Shown here in pieces: positions 10,590 through 20,523 of a stretch of DNA of 64,000 nucleotides. This stretch comes from Cyclospora cayetanensis (taxonomy: Eukaryota > Apicomplexa > Conoidasida > Eucoccidiorida > Eimeriidae). Every line of letters begins with the position of its first letter. Position 1 is the stretch's first letter. The notes beneath the pieces were generated by a model, which was given only the letters and a program-made list of their open reading frames with translations, had not been told where the DNA came from and searched no databases. The DNA lies in contig NW_020312480.1 of the NCBI RefSeq assembly GCF_002999335.1, positions 62,001 to 126,000 of the forward strand, given 5' to 3'. A program made the position numbers and the translations under genes.

Positions 10590-12300
10590 AGAATTTGCTT
10601 GTGTTATGGCCGCGCTTTGCATGAAGTGCGAACGCGCCGACCTTAACTGCTCGTGTTGGAAGGCGGTAGGGGTAGGAGTGGTGGTAGTGGCGCTGCTGCT
10701 GCTGTTGCTGGCGCTGCAGGGAACCCCCCGCCATGTTCTCCTGGAACGAGCAGCAGTGTGCAGTTTTCAGCAGAGAATCTCTTGAGGCTTCTCTTGAGAC
10801 ACCACCCTTGCCAGGGCTGGATGCTGCAGCAGGGGGAGCAGCAGCATCAGATGTGCAACAAGGGCTCTTGACAGCCGTTGAGGCATCAGGGCTTATTCTT
10901 CCCCCCGCAGACGAAACCTCCACGCCAGTGCTTGCTGCCGCTGCTGCCTCTGCTGCTGCAGCGCGCAGCAGATACAGTATCCTCGTGGGGGAGAAGGTGT
11001 GCCTTCACAGCCACGTCACGCCGAGCTTCATCGCCGTTGCCTCTGCTGCTGCTGCCTCTGCCTCTTCTGCTGCCTTTGCCTCTGCTGCCTTTGCCTCTGC
11101 TGCTGCTGCCTTTGCCTCTGCCTCTGCTGCCGCTCGCACGGCGAGGGGAGTATTGATTCACTTGCAGTTCTACTTCTTGCGGAGGAAGACTAGGGCTCTA
11201 CGTGTTTTGGTTTTTGGTGCAGCATCTGTATTTCAGACTGCCCTCGGCAGCGTTGCAGCAGCTGATCGTGCAGGCAGCCACGGGGTTGGTGAGTGGAGAG
11301 GAGAGTACAGCAGCAGCGTCAGGCTCGGGAGATCCTGAGACTGCGGAGGAGACTGTGGCGGAATGCGCAGGAGAGAGTGGTCTTGTGGCTGCTGGAGAGG
11401 AGACGCATGCTGGTAGCGTCTCTGCCGCTGCTGCGGAGGCTGGAGGAGGAGCTGGCGAGGGACTGGGAAATGAGGTCGACGCAGAGGCTGCCGTCAACTA
11501 TGAAATTCTGCCTTCCCAAGGGGTCAGAAAGAGGAGACGAGGATGCCTCGCTGCCGTTGTTTCAAAAGATAGCTCCCTGATAGATAGGCGAGGTCCCCTT
11601 CCTTGTGCCGCCAGCGCGGCTGCTTGTGCTGGCTGGTGCTCTTGCTGCAGCAGCAGCTGCTGCTGTCATGTGTGGCTCGATCGTTTACGCCATTTTTGCA
11701 GGAAGAAACAGAATGGTTTCCATGGGCAGCCTTCTTTTCGAAGGCGGCATGCTCCGCGGGAGCGTCGCCTTCCCCGTCTCTCTGCAAAGCGCTTAGACAG
11801 CTTGTTCAGCACCAAACAGGTGGGAGCTTTATGGGTGGACTGTTTGAGAGGATTATTCTTTCCCTTCGGTGCTGTTTTAAGGGTGTCTCCTGAGGGGGCT
11901 TCTCCGCGTCTTGCGGTGTACAGTCACTGTGTCTCAAGCTATTTTCGAGCATTCTCGGAGCCGCTCCCATGAGTCTCCGTGATGTGCTCCTGCTGCTGCC
12001 TCCGCGTCTGTCGAACTTTTTCTGGTGCAGCGCGTGGCGTCTACCCCTCCGAGTGGCTAGGCTACGAGGGCTTTGCTTTCCCTGAACAATTCAGCTTCCA
12101 CCCTGCCAGCGGCACTTGGCCGTATCGCTCACCTGCTGCAGCAGCAGCAGCAGAGACAGACCTGGAAGGAAAAGGGGATCTTGTTGCCGCTACACACATA
12201 CTTCGCGTGCTGCATCTCCCAAACAGTTTGGCAGAGAGGCTCCTGTCTATCCTTGACGCTTTTTTCCTTTCTTTCGCTGTACGGCCCCCCCCCCCGACAC
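10590..12300 (+). CDS. Ala-rich and other coding blocks of the same unresolved plus-strand gene region
   Basis: Several coding-like blocks occur in different frames. 10733-11160 reads WNEQQCAVFSRESLEASLET, then Asp/Ala-rich sequence, RSRYSILVGEKVCLHSHVTP and a run of Ala-Ser-Ala-Phe repeats. 11225-11290 is a neat small exon (HLYFRLPSAALQQLIVQA) between TTGGTGCAG and a GTGAGT donor. 11293-11580 reads either as Arg/Leu-rich helix (ILRLRRRLWRNAQERVVLWL) or as acidic Ala/Gly-rich sequence. 11610-11797 contains a hydrophobic Ala-rich segment that could cross a membrane. 12030-12260 reads GYEGFAFPEQFSFHPASGTW and then HILRVLHLPNSLAERLLSI. I could not fix exon order or phase, so this entry marks a region. 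No family is recognised. Confidence 0.35.

Positions 12301-12376
<76 letters not shown>
12293..12376. repeat. (CACATA)n-(TA)n microsatellite
   Basis: About six copies of CACATA run directly into about 22 TA steps. The tract is alternating purine-pyrimidine throughout. It follows a poly-C stretch and lies between coding blocks, probably in an intron. Confidence 0.9.
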
Positions 12377-12378
<2 letters not shown>

Positions 12379-12832
12379 TCCCCAAGCCTGCGCTGGCACT
12401 GCCTCCTGCTGGAAGCGAAGAAAGACGGCCCTGCTGCTCATTTTTTTGCAGCGCGTCTGCTGGTCGAATTTTTTCGTGCAGCAGCTGCATGTGTTTTTTT
12501 TCGTGATGCGACAAAGGGGCATGTGCGTGTGTTTTGTGACGTGATGTTTTTGCTGCAGAAGCAGAAGTATGGACATGCGGGTGCCCTTGCACTGCAGCGT
12601 GAAATGTGTGGATGGCAAATCTTTGAATTTCCAGAGACAGCGCGAGCGCGTGGCGATGGTGGGCAGCAGCTGGAATTGTGTTGCGGCACGTTTCTGTAAA
12701 CGTTTTTTTCGCTTGTTTCGGTGCATATGCTTGTTGCTGCTGCGGCCTTTTGTGTCTTGGATCTTTCTCTGTGGACGGTTTCTGCGTTGTTTTTGCTGCG
12801 CCTGCGCAGGCTGGCTGCTGTTGCCGAGCTGT

Positions 12833-15403
12833 ATGAACTCTGCAGCAGTACTTGAGGCTCTCAGCACAGCCGCCGTTGCGGCTGGGGCTTTCCCCTGCGA
12901 GAATGGGAACAGCATGATCTCCTCGGATGTCGCAGCATCGACACCACACGAAGATGCTCAAAAAGACGCCTCCTGTTCGGCACACACAGCAGCGCCTAGC
13001 GGCTTGCTGCTGCCGCTAACTGCGTCTTGGCGACCTGCGAGCACCGCACTGAGCAGCAGCAATACCAGCAACATCAGCAACAAGAGCAGCAACAGCACTC
13101 CCAACACCGCTTCCAACAACACGAGCGACAAGATGGGGGAGGAGGAACCCGAGGATTCTTTGCCTTCTGTCTACTGTGGCCTTTATCCGCTGCGCCTCTC
13201 GCACGAGTTTATACAGCGGGATTTGAGTTACATATGCTGCATTGCGAATCACATGGTACTGCAGCTTTTGCACCAAATTGCAAGCCCCGAAGCATGCAGC
13301 AGCTGCAGCAGCAGCAAGGGATGCTGCTGCTGCGTGATCAGCAGCGTCCCCCCCGGCTCGGAAGGTCCCCAGTGCGTCTGCGTTTGCAGCAGCAGCAAGA
13401 GCAGCAGCAGCTCGGCTTGGGCAGAAGCGTCGGAGAAGGTTAAATTCGCGAAGACGGCAGCCGCGTGGACACGTTTCTTATCGCCAGTGCGACTTCGACC
13501 CCCTCTTCCCTTCGCTGTACCCCCACGGGCTGCTCCCAGCGGCAGCACTGAAGCCACAGAAGGACAGGCTGTTCAGCCTCCTCTGTGCTCTCCAGAGCAC
13601 TTCTTCGGCACCTTCTTCTTCAGCGCAGAGGGCTTCTTTTCGCTCCCTCCCCTCACGCGCTTCTTTTGCGACGCTAGCAGCTCCAGAAACGAAGAGGAGG
13701 CGCAGTTCGAGCAAGCGGCAGAAGCAGATACGGCTGCGGCAGCAACGCTGCAAGATCAAGAGACGCTGTGGAGGCCTCTTGGGGGTGAGCTCAAACGGCA
13801 GCACCAGCAGAAACTGCTGCAGCAGCAGCAGCAAAAACTGTTTGCAGTTGTCTCCGGGAGCTTTCCAACAAGCAAAGACCTTCACGGTCAGCCCGTAACT
13901 CCCGAATTACTGCTGGAGCTACAGCAAGAGCAAAAATTCAGGTTCGTCCTCCTCCCCCCTCTTCTCTTCTCCGCTCCCCGTCTTCCCTCCTTCTGGCACC
14001 GACTCTTTCTATCTCTTCTTGCCAGAAGAGCGTGCTCTTCGCAGCAGCAGCTCGCGCTGCCGCGTCTCTTCCTCCTGCTGCCGCTTCGCAGTTGTGTTGG
14101 TGGTGGCTGCCCACTGTTCTCCCACAGAATTTGGCTGTACACTGTGCGCCGCTTTCTTCCCGCTGCCTCACCAATCATCTCTGCACTTCGCCGCTGCTGC
14201 GGGTGCTGCAGATTCGTTCCCTTGTCTACTTTCCTCTTTACTCCGCATCACCGCCGCAGAGCCCACTTTTACACCTCTGCAGCCCCTGTAACTCGCCGCA
14301 GACACGCCCCCACATATGTTGAGCAGCTGCAACAGCTACAACAACAATCAGAGGTGCAGCTGCAACAGCCACTGCTGCAAAAATTGCAGCTGCAGCAACA
14401 ACCAGAGCTCCAGCAACAACAGCAACAACCAACTCAGCTGCAACAACAACCTGAGCTGCAACAGCAACAGCCACAGGTGCACCAACAACAGCAAACACTG
14501 CTGCAGGAGCAACAGCCACTGCCGCTACAGCAACAACAACCTCAGCTGCAACAACAACCTGAGCTGCAACAGCAACAGCCACAGGTGCACCAACAACAGC
14601 AAACACTGCTGCAGGAGCAACAGCCACTGCCGCTACAGCAACAACAACTTCAGCTGCAACAACAACCTGAGCTGCATCAGCAACAGCCACAGGTGCATCA
14701 ACAACCTGAGCTGCAACAGCAACAGCCACAGGTGCACCAACAACAGCAAACACTGCTGCAGGAGCAACAGCCACTGCCGCTACAGCAACAACAACCTGAG
14801 CTGCAACAGCAACAGCCACAGGTGCAACAGCAGCAACCCCAGCTACAACAACAACAGCAACCCCAGCTACAACAACAACAACAACCCCAGCTGCAACAAC
14901 AACCCCAGCTGCAACAACAACAGCCACCACAGCTGCAAGAGCCAGAGGTGCAACAACACCAGCAAGCACTGCTGCTGCAACAACAACCACAGCAAGCACT
15001 GCTGCTGCAGCAACAACAGCAGCTGCCGGAAGCCACGCCGCCTTCAGAGTTTAAGGCTGTTTGCACCGAAGATAAGGGTCCAGAGCCTAATGGGTTGCCT
15101 TTCTTCGTAGCAACCCTTCCACTGGAGCATTCGCTCCAGCAACAGCAGGCACCAATGCTGCAAGACAACGAAGGTCTCACGGCAGTGCCTGTTGCGAATG
15201 TTGAGGCTGTCGAGTTGCAGCGCGAGCAGCAGGTGCAAGCGCAGCATGCCGATCAGGTGCCTCAGCACGAAACGCTCTCGCCACAGCAAAGGGAAACTCT
15301 GCAGTCTTTGCAGCAGCTGTTAGGGGAGGCTGCTGCGCCGCCCCTTGACCCCGTGGAGGTGTCTCCTATCAGTGAAGACCAGGACGAGCCGCAGGGGGAA
15401 TAA
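12833..15403 (+). CDS. Gln/Pro/Leu-repeat protein, two exons resolved
   Basis: The frame is followed from the ATG at 12833 (MNSAAVLEALSTAAVAAGAF); the true start may lie upstream, since a strong acceptor (CTGCGCAG) ends at 12809. Residues about 1-110 are Ser/Asn/Thr-rich. A folded-looking segment follows (SLPSVYCGLYPLRLSHEFIQ, DLSYICCIANHMVLQLLHQI), then Cys/Ser runs and an acidic Gln-rich part. A GTTCGT donor follows 13941. Joining to 14302, after CGCCGCAG, keeps the phase and reads QEQKFRHAPTYVEQLQQ, removing a pyrimidine-rich 360-bp intron. Exon 2 is about 250 residues of Gln with Pro-Glu-Leu and Pro-Gln-Val blocks, then an acidic tail ending ISEDQDEPQGE before TAA. About 736 residues as modelled. 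Function is unknown. It may be the 3' end of the gene that begins upstream. Confidence 0.55.
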   Translation: MNSAAVLEALSTAAVAAGAFPCENGNSMISSDVAASTPHEDAQKDASCSAHTAAPSGLLLPLTASWRPASTALSSSNTSNISNKSSNSTPNTASNNTSDKMGEEEPEDSLPSVYCGLYPLRLSHEFIQRDLSYICCIANHMVLQLLHQIASPEACSSCSSSKGCCCCVISSVPPGSEGPQCVCVCSSSKSSSSSAWAEASEKVKFAKTAAAWTRFLSPVRLRPPLPFAVPPRAAPSGSTEATEGQAVQPPLCSPEHFFGTFFFSAEGFFSLPPLTRFFCDASSSRNEEEAQFEQAAEADTAAAATLQDQETLWRPLGGELKRQHQQKLLQQQQQKLFAVVSGSFPTSKDLHGQPVTPELLLELQQEQKFRFVLLPPLLFSAPRLPSFWHRLFLSLLARRACSSQQQLALPRLFLLLPLRSCVGGGCPLFSHRIWLYTVRRFLPAASPIISALRRCCGCCRFVPLSTFLFTPHHRRRAHFYTSAAPVTRRRHAPTYVEQLQQLQQQSEVQLQQPLLQKLQLQQQPELQQQQQQPTQLQQQPELQQQQPQVHQQQQTLLQEQQPLPLQQQQPQLQQQPELQQQQPQVHQQQQTLLQEQQPLPLQQQQLQLQQQPELHQQQPQVHQQPELQQQQPQVHQQQQTLLQEQQPLPLQQQQPELQQQQPQVQQQQPQLQQQQQPQLQQQQQPQLQQQPQLQQQQPPQLQEPEVQQHQQALLLQQQPQQALLLQQQQQLPEATPPSEFKAVCTEDKGPEPNGLPFFVATLPLEHSLQQQQAPMLQDNEGLTAVPVANVEAVELQREQQVQAQHADQVPQHETLSPQQRETLQSLQQLLGEAAAPPLDPVEVSPISEDQDEPQGE
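14451..14830 (+). repeat. Coding minisatellite, 108-bp unit (36-residue Gln/Pro/Leu repeat)
   Basis: Three to four near-identical copies encode a unit that begins PELQQQQPQVHQQQQTLLQE and continues QQPLPLQ with a Gln-rich spacer. The third copy is shortened and duplicated around PQVHQQ. The codons are mostly CAA/CAG mixed with constant CTG, CCA and GTG positions, so the array expanded as a block and not by simple CAG slippage. Confidence 0.75.
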
Positions 15404-16600
15404 AGGGGACGTCAGCGGGATGAGGAATAGATACTCGGGCAGCAACGGCAGCAGCGGCAGCAAACAACAGCTCGCTAGCCGCCTCCTCCGCTGGTGACTA
15501 ATGGTGCTGCTCGGTGCAGAAGGCGTAAAGTTCCCGTGCTGCGGAAACAAGCCTCTGTCTGTGCTTCGGGAGCTGTAGTAGCGGCAGCAGCAGCGGAAAC
15601 TGTAAGAGAATGTAAGGATGCTTTTTCTCGACTCGATCGGTGTTTAGCAGTCTGGGCTTAGTGCTGCTCTGTCGCCCCTTTCGGTACGCCGCGTTTCAAA
15701 GTGCCGGTTCATGCCTTTGAGGGTCAGAGGCCCTCACTGCAGCACTTATTGCTGCCACGGCAAGATTCTTTTGCTTCTGGCGAGAGGACGGATGAACGGG
15801 GCGGAGGGGAAAAGAGATACAGACCGGTTGGCTGCTGTGTGTCGTTTACGGATTTCATGAGCGTCCCCATAAGGGGTCCTATCTTTCTTGATCAGAGGAA
15901 TTTATTATACTCGCAAGCGCTAGGACATGCTTTGGGCAGCCGAAGACGTTGGTGTTGCTGCTAGTTTCCTGGCCGCTGCTGCTGTTGTGCTGATGTGTGG
16001 GTGCGGGTGCTGGTGCTATAGCGGTAGCGTTTTTCTGCTTCCACTGCCGCATAGATCCTGGTTGGCTTGCCGCAGCTCTATGACGGCGGCTGCTGTCCCT
16101 CGTGCTGCTGCAAGTGGCGGTAGAGCCTCTAAGGCTCTTTGGGGCCTCTTTAGAAGGGAATCTACCTCGATGTCTAGCACCTTGCGGGGCTGTAAGTGCC
16201 TCTTTTGCGCCTCCTCCCTAGCTGCTGCTGCGGCAGCAGAGGGAATTTGCTGCAGGCGTGTCTCACGTCGAGCGGCGGGAGCATGCGGCTTCTGGGAAGG
16301 CAGGTAAACACCTGACACGCTCACCGCACTAAACACCACGACGTAATCACGACAGCTGCAGCAGCACCAGTAGCCGCATCAGCCATAGCAGGAGCAACGT
16401 GGCGCCGGCCTGCGGGGTCGGAGTGCTGTTGGAGGCAGTCGGGGAAATGACTACGCAGTCTTCTAAATGCACGGGCAACCATGAGACGGGGAGAACGGCG
16501 GCAGACGCGGGGGGCAGCGTGTTGCACGAATGGGGAAAGGCGTGGGGGGAGAGGCTCCACAGGCACGGCAAGTGCAGCGTGCATTGACAGGGAGAAATGC
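15404..16600. other. Mostly non-coding; possible 3' exons of the minus-strand IQ-like gene
   Basis: 15404-15990 shows nothing convincing. On the minus strand, 16303-16185 has an acceptor (TTACCTGCCTTCCCAG), a coding-like stretch (Lys-Pro-His-Ala start, Ala-rich, then REEAQKRHLQPRKVLDIE) and a GTAGAT donor. This may be a later exon of the gene described at 17 kb. The stretch between 16320 and 16600 on the minus strand is Arg/Pro-rich in one frame and undecided. Confidence 0.35.
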
Positions 16601-16626
16601 GCAAGGGAGGTAGGGGCACGTCACCG

Positions 16627-16740
16627 CCTACCAGGGATTGACCGGGTCGAGAGGAGATAGTGACGCCGCTCAGCCTGGGCTGCTAGTTCCGCAGCAAGAG
16701 ATTCAGCTTCTTTTAGCTGCAGCATCAGAGAGAGACTCTC
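16627..16740 (-). CDS. Probable coiled-coil exon of the minus-strand IQ-like gene
   Basis: After a CCTGTGAG acceptor, the minus strand reads SLSLMLQLKEAESLAAELAA and then QAERRHYLLSTRSIP, ending at a GTAGGC donor. It is a short helical, Glu/Leu/Ala-rich segment compatible with a coiled coil. Linking it to the exons at 17.1-18.0 kb is inference from strand, spacing and composition. Phase through the intervening exon near 16.87-17.0 kb is ambiguous. Confidence 0.35.
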
Positions 16741-17087
16741 ACAGGCGGGTAGCGAGAGAGACAGGGGCAACACCTTTGAGAGAGGCAGTGCAGGAGGAGG
16801 CAAGGAACGCGCGGGGAGGAGCCACATTGCGGGTGACGAGGAAGTATGAGGCCAAGAAGACGAGACTGAGAGCGTCTACCTTAGATGGATCTACAGGAGA
16901 GGTTCGAAGACAAGGCCATTCGGAAAAGGCAGTTGCAAAGGATAGACACATCACAGATGTAGCAGTTAAGCCGCCGAAGGAAGTTGACATGAAATACTTT
17001 GATCTCTCTTAAGGCAAAAAGGCATTAACGTAGTGAGGGGGAGACGGGTTCAGCAAGTCGGATGCGTGAGGGGGTGTCTGCTATTAC

Positions 17088-17971
17088 GTCTTGTTGATGA
17101 CGCATTTGCTGCTGGTTTTCTAGCAGCGTTTGTTGCATCGCCCGTGCCTGTGAGGAGACAAAAAGAATTGCATTTTGGCTCTAGACCACTGGCAAATTGG
17201 CCAGGGAAAGCGGAAGAGGCTTCCTTTGTAGACAGGTAAACGCCCCGTCACAGGAAGCTTGGGGTGTTTGAGCAGCCAGAGGCAGGAAGGCACGCAACAC
17301 TGAAGAGAAAGGACTGAAAAGCGATGCAAAGGGAGGGAGGCTGCGCGCAAGAGGCTGGGGTGTTGAAAGGAAGCCCAACGTGCCGAGGCAGGGCGGGTAA
17401 AGGGAAGTGGGGTGGCCACGAAATGAAGGTCGTGATATCGAATAGGGACGGAAAGCGCTAGAGGACGGCAGAACTGGGGGAAAAGAGACAGCAAACGGAC
17501 AAAAACACGTGAGAAAATGACTCAAGGGAAGGCGCCTCACCGTATCAGCGAGCCTCTTAAGTAGCTGGTGACGTGCGTGGAGGTCAAAGAGATACTTTCG
17601 GCTCAAATAGCCCCTAATGCTGGCGACAGCAGGCACGGGGAGAAAGAGCAACACTTTGTGGCCATATTGACTTCGGGAAGGCAGAGTGGAATACCATGCC
17701 ACGCTCAAGGCTCAGGCTTCCGCCTGGTAGCTGCTACTGCTGGTGTAGTGGTGCCTCGATTTATGCTGGTCTATCCAGTGGTCTTGTTGTGCTTTTGGTG
17801 CTGGCTCTCGTGCGTGATCAAGGCAGGGGTACTTACTGCCGTTGGAGAGTGACTGCCGCACACGAGAGAACAGACAAGCGCTGCTGTATTCGCCTCTCAG
17901 CTCGGAGGGCAGCTGCCTCCTTGCGGGCTCTGCTGCCTCTAAAAATCCGCGCAATTGCCACCGAGGCTCTT
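17088..17971 (-). CDS. IQ-motif-like protein, three internal exons
   Basis: Three exons join in consistent phase. Exon a (17971-17837) lies between TTTGTAG and a GTAAGT donor and reads ASVAIARIFRGSRARKEAAA, then ERRIQQRL. Exon b (17670-17541) ends at a GTGAGG donor and reads PAVASIRGYLSRKYLFDLHA and RHQLLKRLADT. Exon c (17147-17088) lies between CCTCACAG and GTAATA and reads ARAMQQTLLENQQQMRHQQD. The segments IARIFRGSRARK and VASIRGYLSRKY match the core of the IQ motif (hydrophobic-x-x-x-Arg-Gly-x-x-x-Arg/Lys). IQ motifs bind calmodulin or myosin light chains, and coccidia use them in myosins and scaffold proteins. No motor domain is in the window. 5' exons lie at or beyond 18.2 kb and 3' exons probably below 17.0 kb. 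The family call is tentative. Confidence 0.45.
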
Positions 17972-20211
17972 CTACAAAGAAAACAAAACTAAAGGAGGGA
18001 GAGTGGCGGCGGATGAGGCCGAACATTTGGAAGAATGCACATGCAAAGTAAAGAGGCCAGCGGAAGAGTGTAGCTAACGGAGGTGACGCAGTAAAGAGGT
18101 TGGCATGCATAATAACCGTGAGGCGGCAGGGGTAGGGATCAAAGCATACACACCATAACAAGGCTGGAATGTCGATCGTCACAGAAATAAAGCTAGAATC
18201 AAAAGTAACAGGTAAGGCTCACCTCGTAGCAACATATTTAGTGCGCTGCGCGTAACAGCGGAAAACTGCTTGGATTATTGTGGCTGCCCTTTGTTCGGTG
18301 TCAAATGCCTCATCCGCCCTTCTGGGTGACCCGCAGCAGCAGTGACAGCAGAGGCACTGACAGAACGAAGGAAACCTCATGAAAATGGATTCAGTGCAAG
18401 TATGGACTTTTCTTCTTCTATATCAAAATTCTGCTCCCACAGCAATGCGATTATATGTAGTCATCTCAAGGCCCTGCCCCCGTCGTCTTGAGAATCGCGT
18501 GGCTTTTAGCTTTTTTCAAGCCTTAGATTCGATATTTGACTATTAAAATCTCAACGCATGGATTTTAGGAGACACCTGAGCTCCGTTAGGTAGTCCTGGG
18601 CGACTTCCGCCTTCCGCTTGTACACTTCAAGGTACCACATCTCTTGTAGGTGTCTTTGGCCTTACTTTTGCCCAATTTCTCACTCCCCTTTTTTCTTCCT
18701 CATAATGACTGACGCTATCATTAGAGGTCTTGTAGTTTTACGTTCTCTTTAACTGCTGCATGCGAGCCACGCTGTCGACGCAGTCGCTGCAGCAGCGATT
18801 TTCGGTTTGAGGTGTATGGGCTTTACAAGAGGTGTTCTAAAATGATGATTGCCTTGGCGCATGCATTTTTACATCCTGGGGTGATGTTGGCACAGGATAC
18901 TGTGTTGGTCTACCTAATTGGGGACCCTGTCTCCCTGGCTTTAGGGCACTTCCAACCTCGAAGTAAAATACCAGCTCTTCACCTTTTACATCTATTTACT
19001 GGCCTCAGGAACCAAGGGACAGATGCGCTTTCCCACCTCTGTCGCAAGCAGCCAGAAAATAAGACCGGTGGGGCTCGAAATTTGAATGGCGAGAAGCGGA
19101 ACCGGAAAGGTTGAGGGATCGAGAGCCTCGCATTCCTGCTAACGAAGAATAACTCTTGCTAGAGTAAGAAACGTTACCCAAAACCATGAATGATAGACCG
19201 CAAGGTAGATATTCGCTATATTTAGAGTGGCACTATCATGCACAAGTTCACGAGTTCGTAAATTTTCCACTGTTGAGAGCCATGGGAGATTTAGACGTAA
19301 GGGAATCGGGTTCAAGGGGCAGCATGTGCAGCGGTAACGAGGGGATGGTGGTGTGAAGTCATTATTTCGCCAACTTTAATAAATGAAATAATAAAATACA
19401 AAAATTGAAGCATGATAGCTCGTGGTCCTTTATTTGGTGGTTATTGACCAAAAGAAGTGGTCATGTTTAGTGTCTGTAGTCCAGAGTGCGGGTCACCTTG
19501 AGAGTCAACCCTCCTCTCCATATCCTTTCCCTTTCTTTCATTTACTCCTCCCACCGCTTTGCGTACATAGTGTTAATTGAAGAAAAATAGATTTTGGCGG
19601 AATACTAATCTAAAAGCGTCTTTTTTATACCGCCCTCGTCTACTGCCATACAATATCTCTGCAGTTCTCGGCTCGTCGCCTCGGACACTTCGCCCCTCGC
19701 GTTTCAAGTACAAGAAACGAACGCCGCTGAATAGTAGCCCAAAGCGAAAACGTTCTCGCTTTAATAAACAAATACCCAGGAAATACCAATAGCAATCACC
19801 TGCTTTGTCACGATGCTGGAAACCCGTAGGACGCAAGTAGATAGGAGCTCCGCCTTTTGCGGCTCGGTGCTTTTGCATGTTTGGCTGTGTGCCTTGCTCG
19901 GTTCACTTCCTCCAGGATGAGCCTCGCACTGTTCAAAAAAGTGTCCACATATTCCTCACTTGCTTCAACGCGCTCTGTGTAGAAGACTTGAGCAAAGCCA
20001 CTTTACATTGATGCCTTTGTATCCCTATGTTTTGTTGTGCTCATTTTCTTGCTTGTACTGCTAATTCGGCTGTTCCGCTACTGCTCATTTCTGTGTGTCC
20101 ATGGTTGCTGCCCCATGACCCCTGTTGCTGATTGCTTTGCAGTACTGTCATATTTGTCAAACTCCAACACCCTCTCATCTTTAGTACTTTACTTAAAATG
20201 TGCAACCGCAG
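17972..20211. other. AT-richer region without recognised genes
   Basis: Possible upstream exons of the IQ-like gene may fall in 17972-18250 but none could be fixed. 18300-20211 has no simple-sequence coding repeats and no recognisable protein. A plus-strand frame at 18812-19114 contains GTDALSH, faintly like the end of a retroelement RNase H domain, but nothing else supports that. 19370-19400 is an A/T tract. Confidence 0.45.
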
Positions 20212-20523
20212 TTAACGAGCTTTAAATGCCGGGGGTTTCCCACGACACCTTTTTTGAGCAGTCTGCTGTTGCACCCGCGTTGATTTTATCCGGGTGATTA
20301 GGGGAGTGGGCCCTAAGTTATGTGTTGCACGTGCAGCTGAAGTTATTATGTTTGCCGCTGGCTTTCCTGCTGATATTCCTGAAGTTGGTGCTGCATTTTT
20401 TGATGCCTTTGCTCCACTAAGCTTGATCTCTTCTTGCAGTTTCTTAAAATGCGCCTCTATTTTTCTTTCAAGCGAGGAAAAGAGTGCATCAGCCTGCCCT
20501 TTCCACACTGTTTCCTGCGCCAT
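20212..20523 (-). CDS. Small hypothetical protein, 103 aa
   Basis: An ATG-to-stop frame begins MAQETVWKGQADALFSSLER. A Lys/Glu-rich helix follows (KIEAHFKKLQEEIKLSGAKA), then a Ser/Thr/Pro-rich part and a basic end (QKRCRGKPPAFKAR). Its composition is more protein-like than its shadows, and the N-terminal 45 residues could form a short coiled coil. No homologue is recognised. It could be the last exon of a larger gene, since splice-like sites lie upstream near 20650. Confidence 0.3.
   Translation of the reverse strand: MAQETVWKGQADALFSSLERKIEAHFKKLQEEIKLSGAKASKNAAPTSGISAGKPAANIITSAARATHNLGPTPLITRIKSTRVQQQTAQKRCRGKPPAFKAR

Noticed and set aside
12062..12985. Minus-strand 307-residue frame with Tyr-Ile and Cys-Val runs
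   Set aside because: It spans the (CACATA)n/(TA)n microsatellite and has no domain. It is a repeat by-product.
14238..14999. Minus-strand Val/Ala-rich frame
   Set aside because: It is the complement of CAA/CAG (TTG/CTG read as GTT/GCT). The plus-strand reading has the block repeat and a normal tail.
18812..19114. Possible RNase H remnant (GTDALSHL)
   Set aside because: There is only one short match, and no RT, integrase or LTR-like sequence nearby, so chance is likely.
19573..19878. Basic frames on both strands that might be an organelle-derived insert
   Set aside because: No recognisable cytochrome, rRNA or apicoplast protein motif could be seen in either frame.
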